DNA of 6,526 nt, from positions 1 through 6,526 of the forward strand of contig CAMPKU010000233.1 in assembly GCA_946887385.1 (NCBI GenBank), in the 5' to 3' direction. Made by a program: the position numbers and the translations under genes. Source of the DNA: an uncultured Gammaproteobacteria bacterium. GTDB taxonomy: Bacteria > Pseudomonadota > Gammaproteobacteria > Rariloculales > Rariloculaceae. The notes under the pieces are model-generated. The model was given only the letters and a program-made list of their open reading frames with translations. It made no database searches and was not told the origin of the DNA. Positions 6,524 to 6,526 of this stretch are shown here, in pieces (positions within the stretch are counted from its first letter, which is position 1; the number at the start of each line of letters is the position of its first letter).

Positions 6524-6526
6524 CTC

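Overview
This window is a GC-rich stretch of an ordinary bacterial chromosome, most likely from a gammaproteobacterium. The order and orientation der(+) / xseA(-) / guaB(+) / guaA(+) matches, as I remember it, the E. coli cluster guaA-guaB-xseA-yfgJ-der. The MetX-family protein reads very much like the serine O-succinyltransferase branch I recall from Xanthomonas and Stenotrophomonas. Together these point to Xanthomonadales or a neighbouring GC-rich gammaproteobacterial order. The exact genus cannot be read from the window.

Layout. Bases 1-701 hold the 3' part of der (ribosome-assembly GTPase), cut by the window edge inside the G3 motif of its second GTPase domain. A gap of about 100 bases follows, with one hairpin and a purine-rich ribosome binding site but no convincing promoter. 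Then comes a GTG-started metX-family acyltransferase gene (804-1898). A 70-base convergent gap with a 12-bp palindrome and a GC-rich hairpin separates it from xseA, the exonuclease VII large subunit, which is read leftwards (3342-1969). The 88-base gap between xseA and guaB is the densest regulatory stretch. It carries back-to-back promoters with overlapping -35 regions, two dyads and a 20-bp-spaced direct repeat. guaB (3431-4903) and guaA (4903-6483) follow as a translationally coupled pair, and the last 43 bases hold a weak terminator candidate.

How the genes work together. GuaB and GuaA are the consecutive steps from IMP through XMP to GMP. Der uses GTP for 50S assembly and XseA degrades single-stranded DNA, so the shared neighbourhood is a conserved gene order and not one pathway. 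The metX-family gene, which belongs to methionine or cysteine synthesis, stands where I would expect the small yfgJ gene in enterobacteria. All five proteins look intact over what is visible, with their catalytic residues present. I see no mobile element, CRISPR array, RNA gene or clearly new system. The points worth a second look are the substrate of the MetX-family enzyme, the apparently leaderless xseA transcript, and the compact xseA/guaB divergent promoter.
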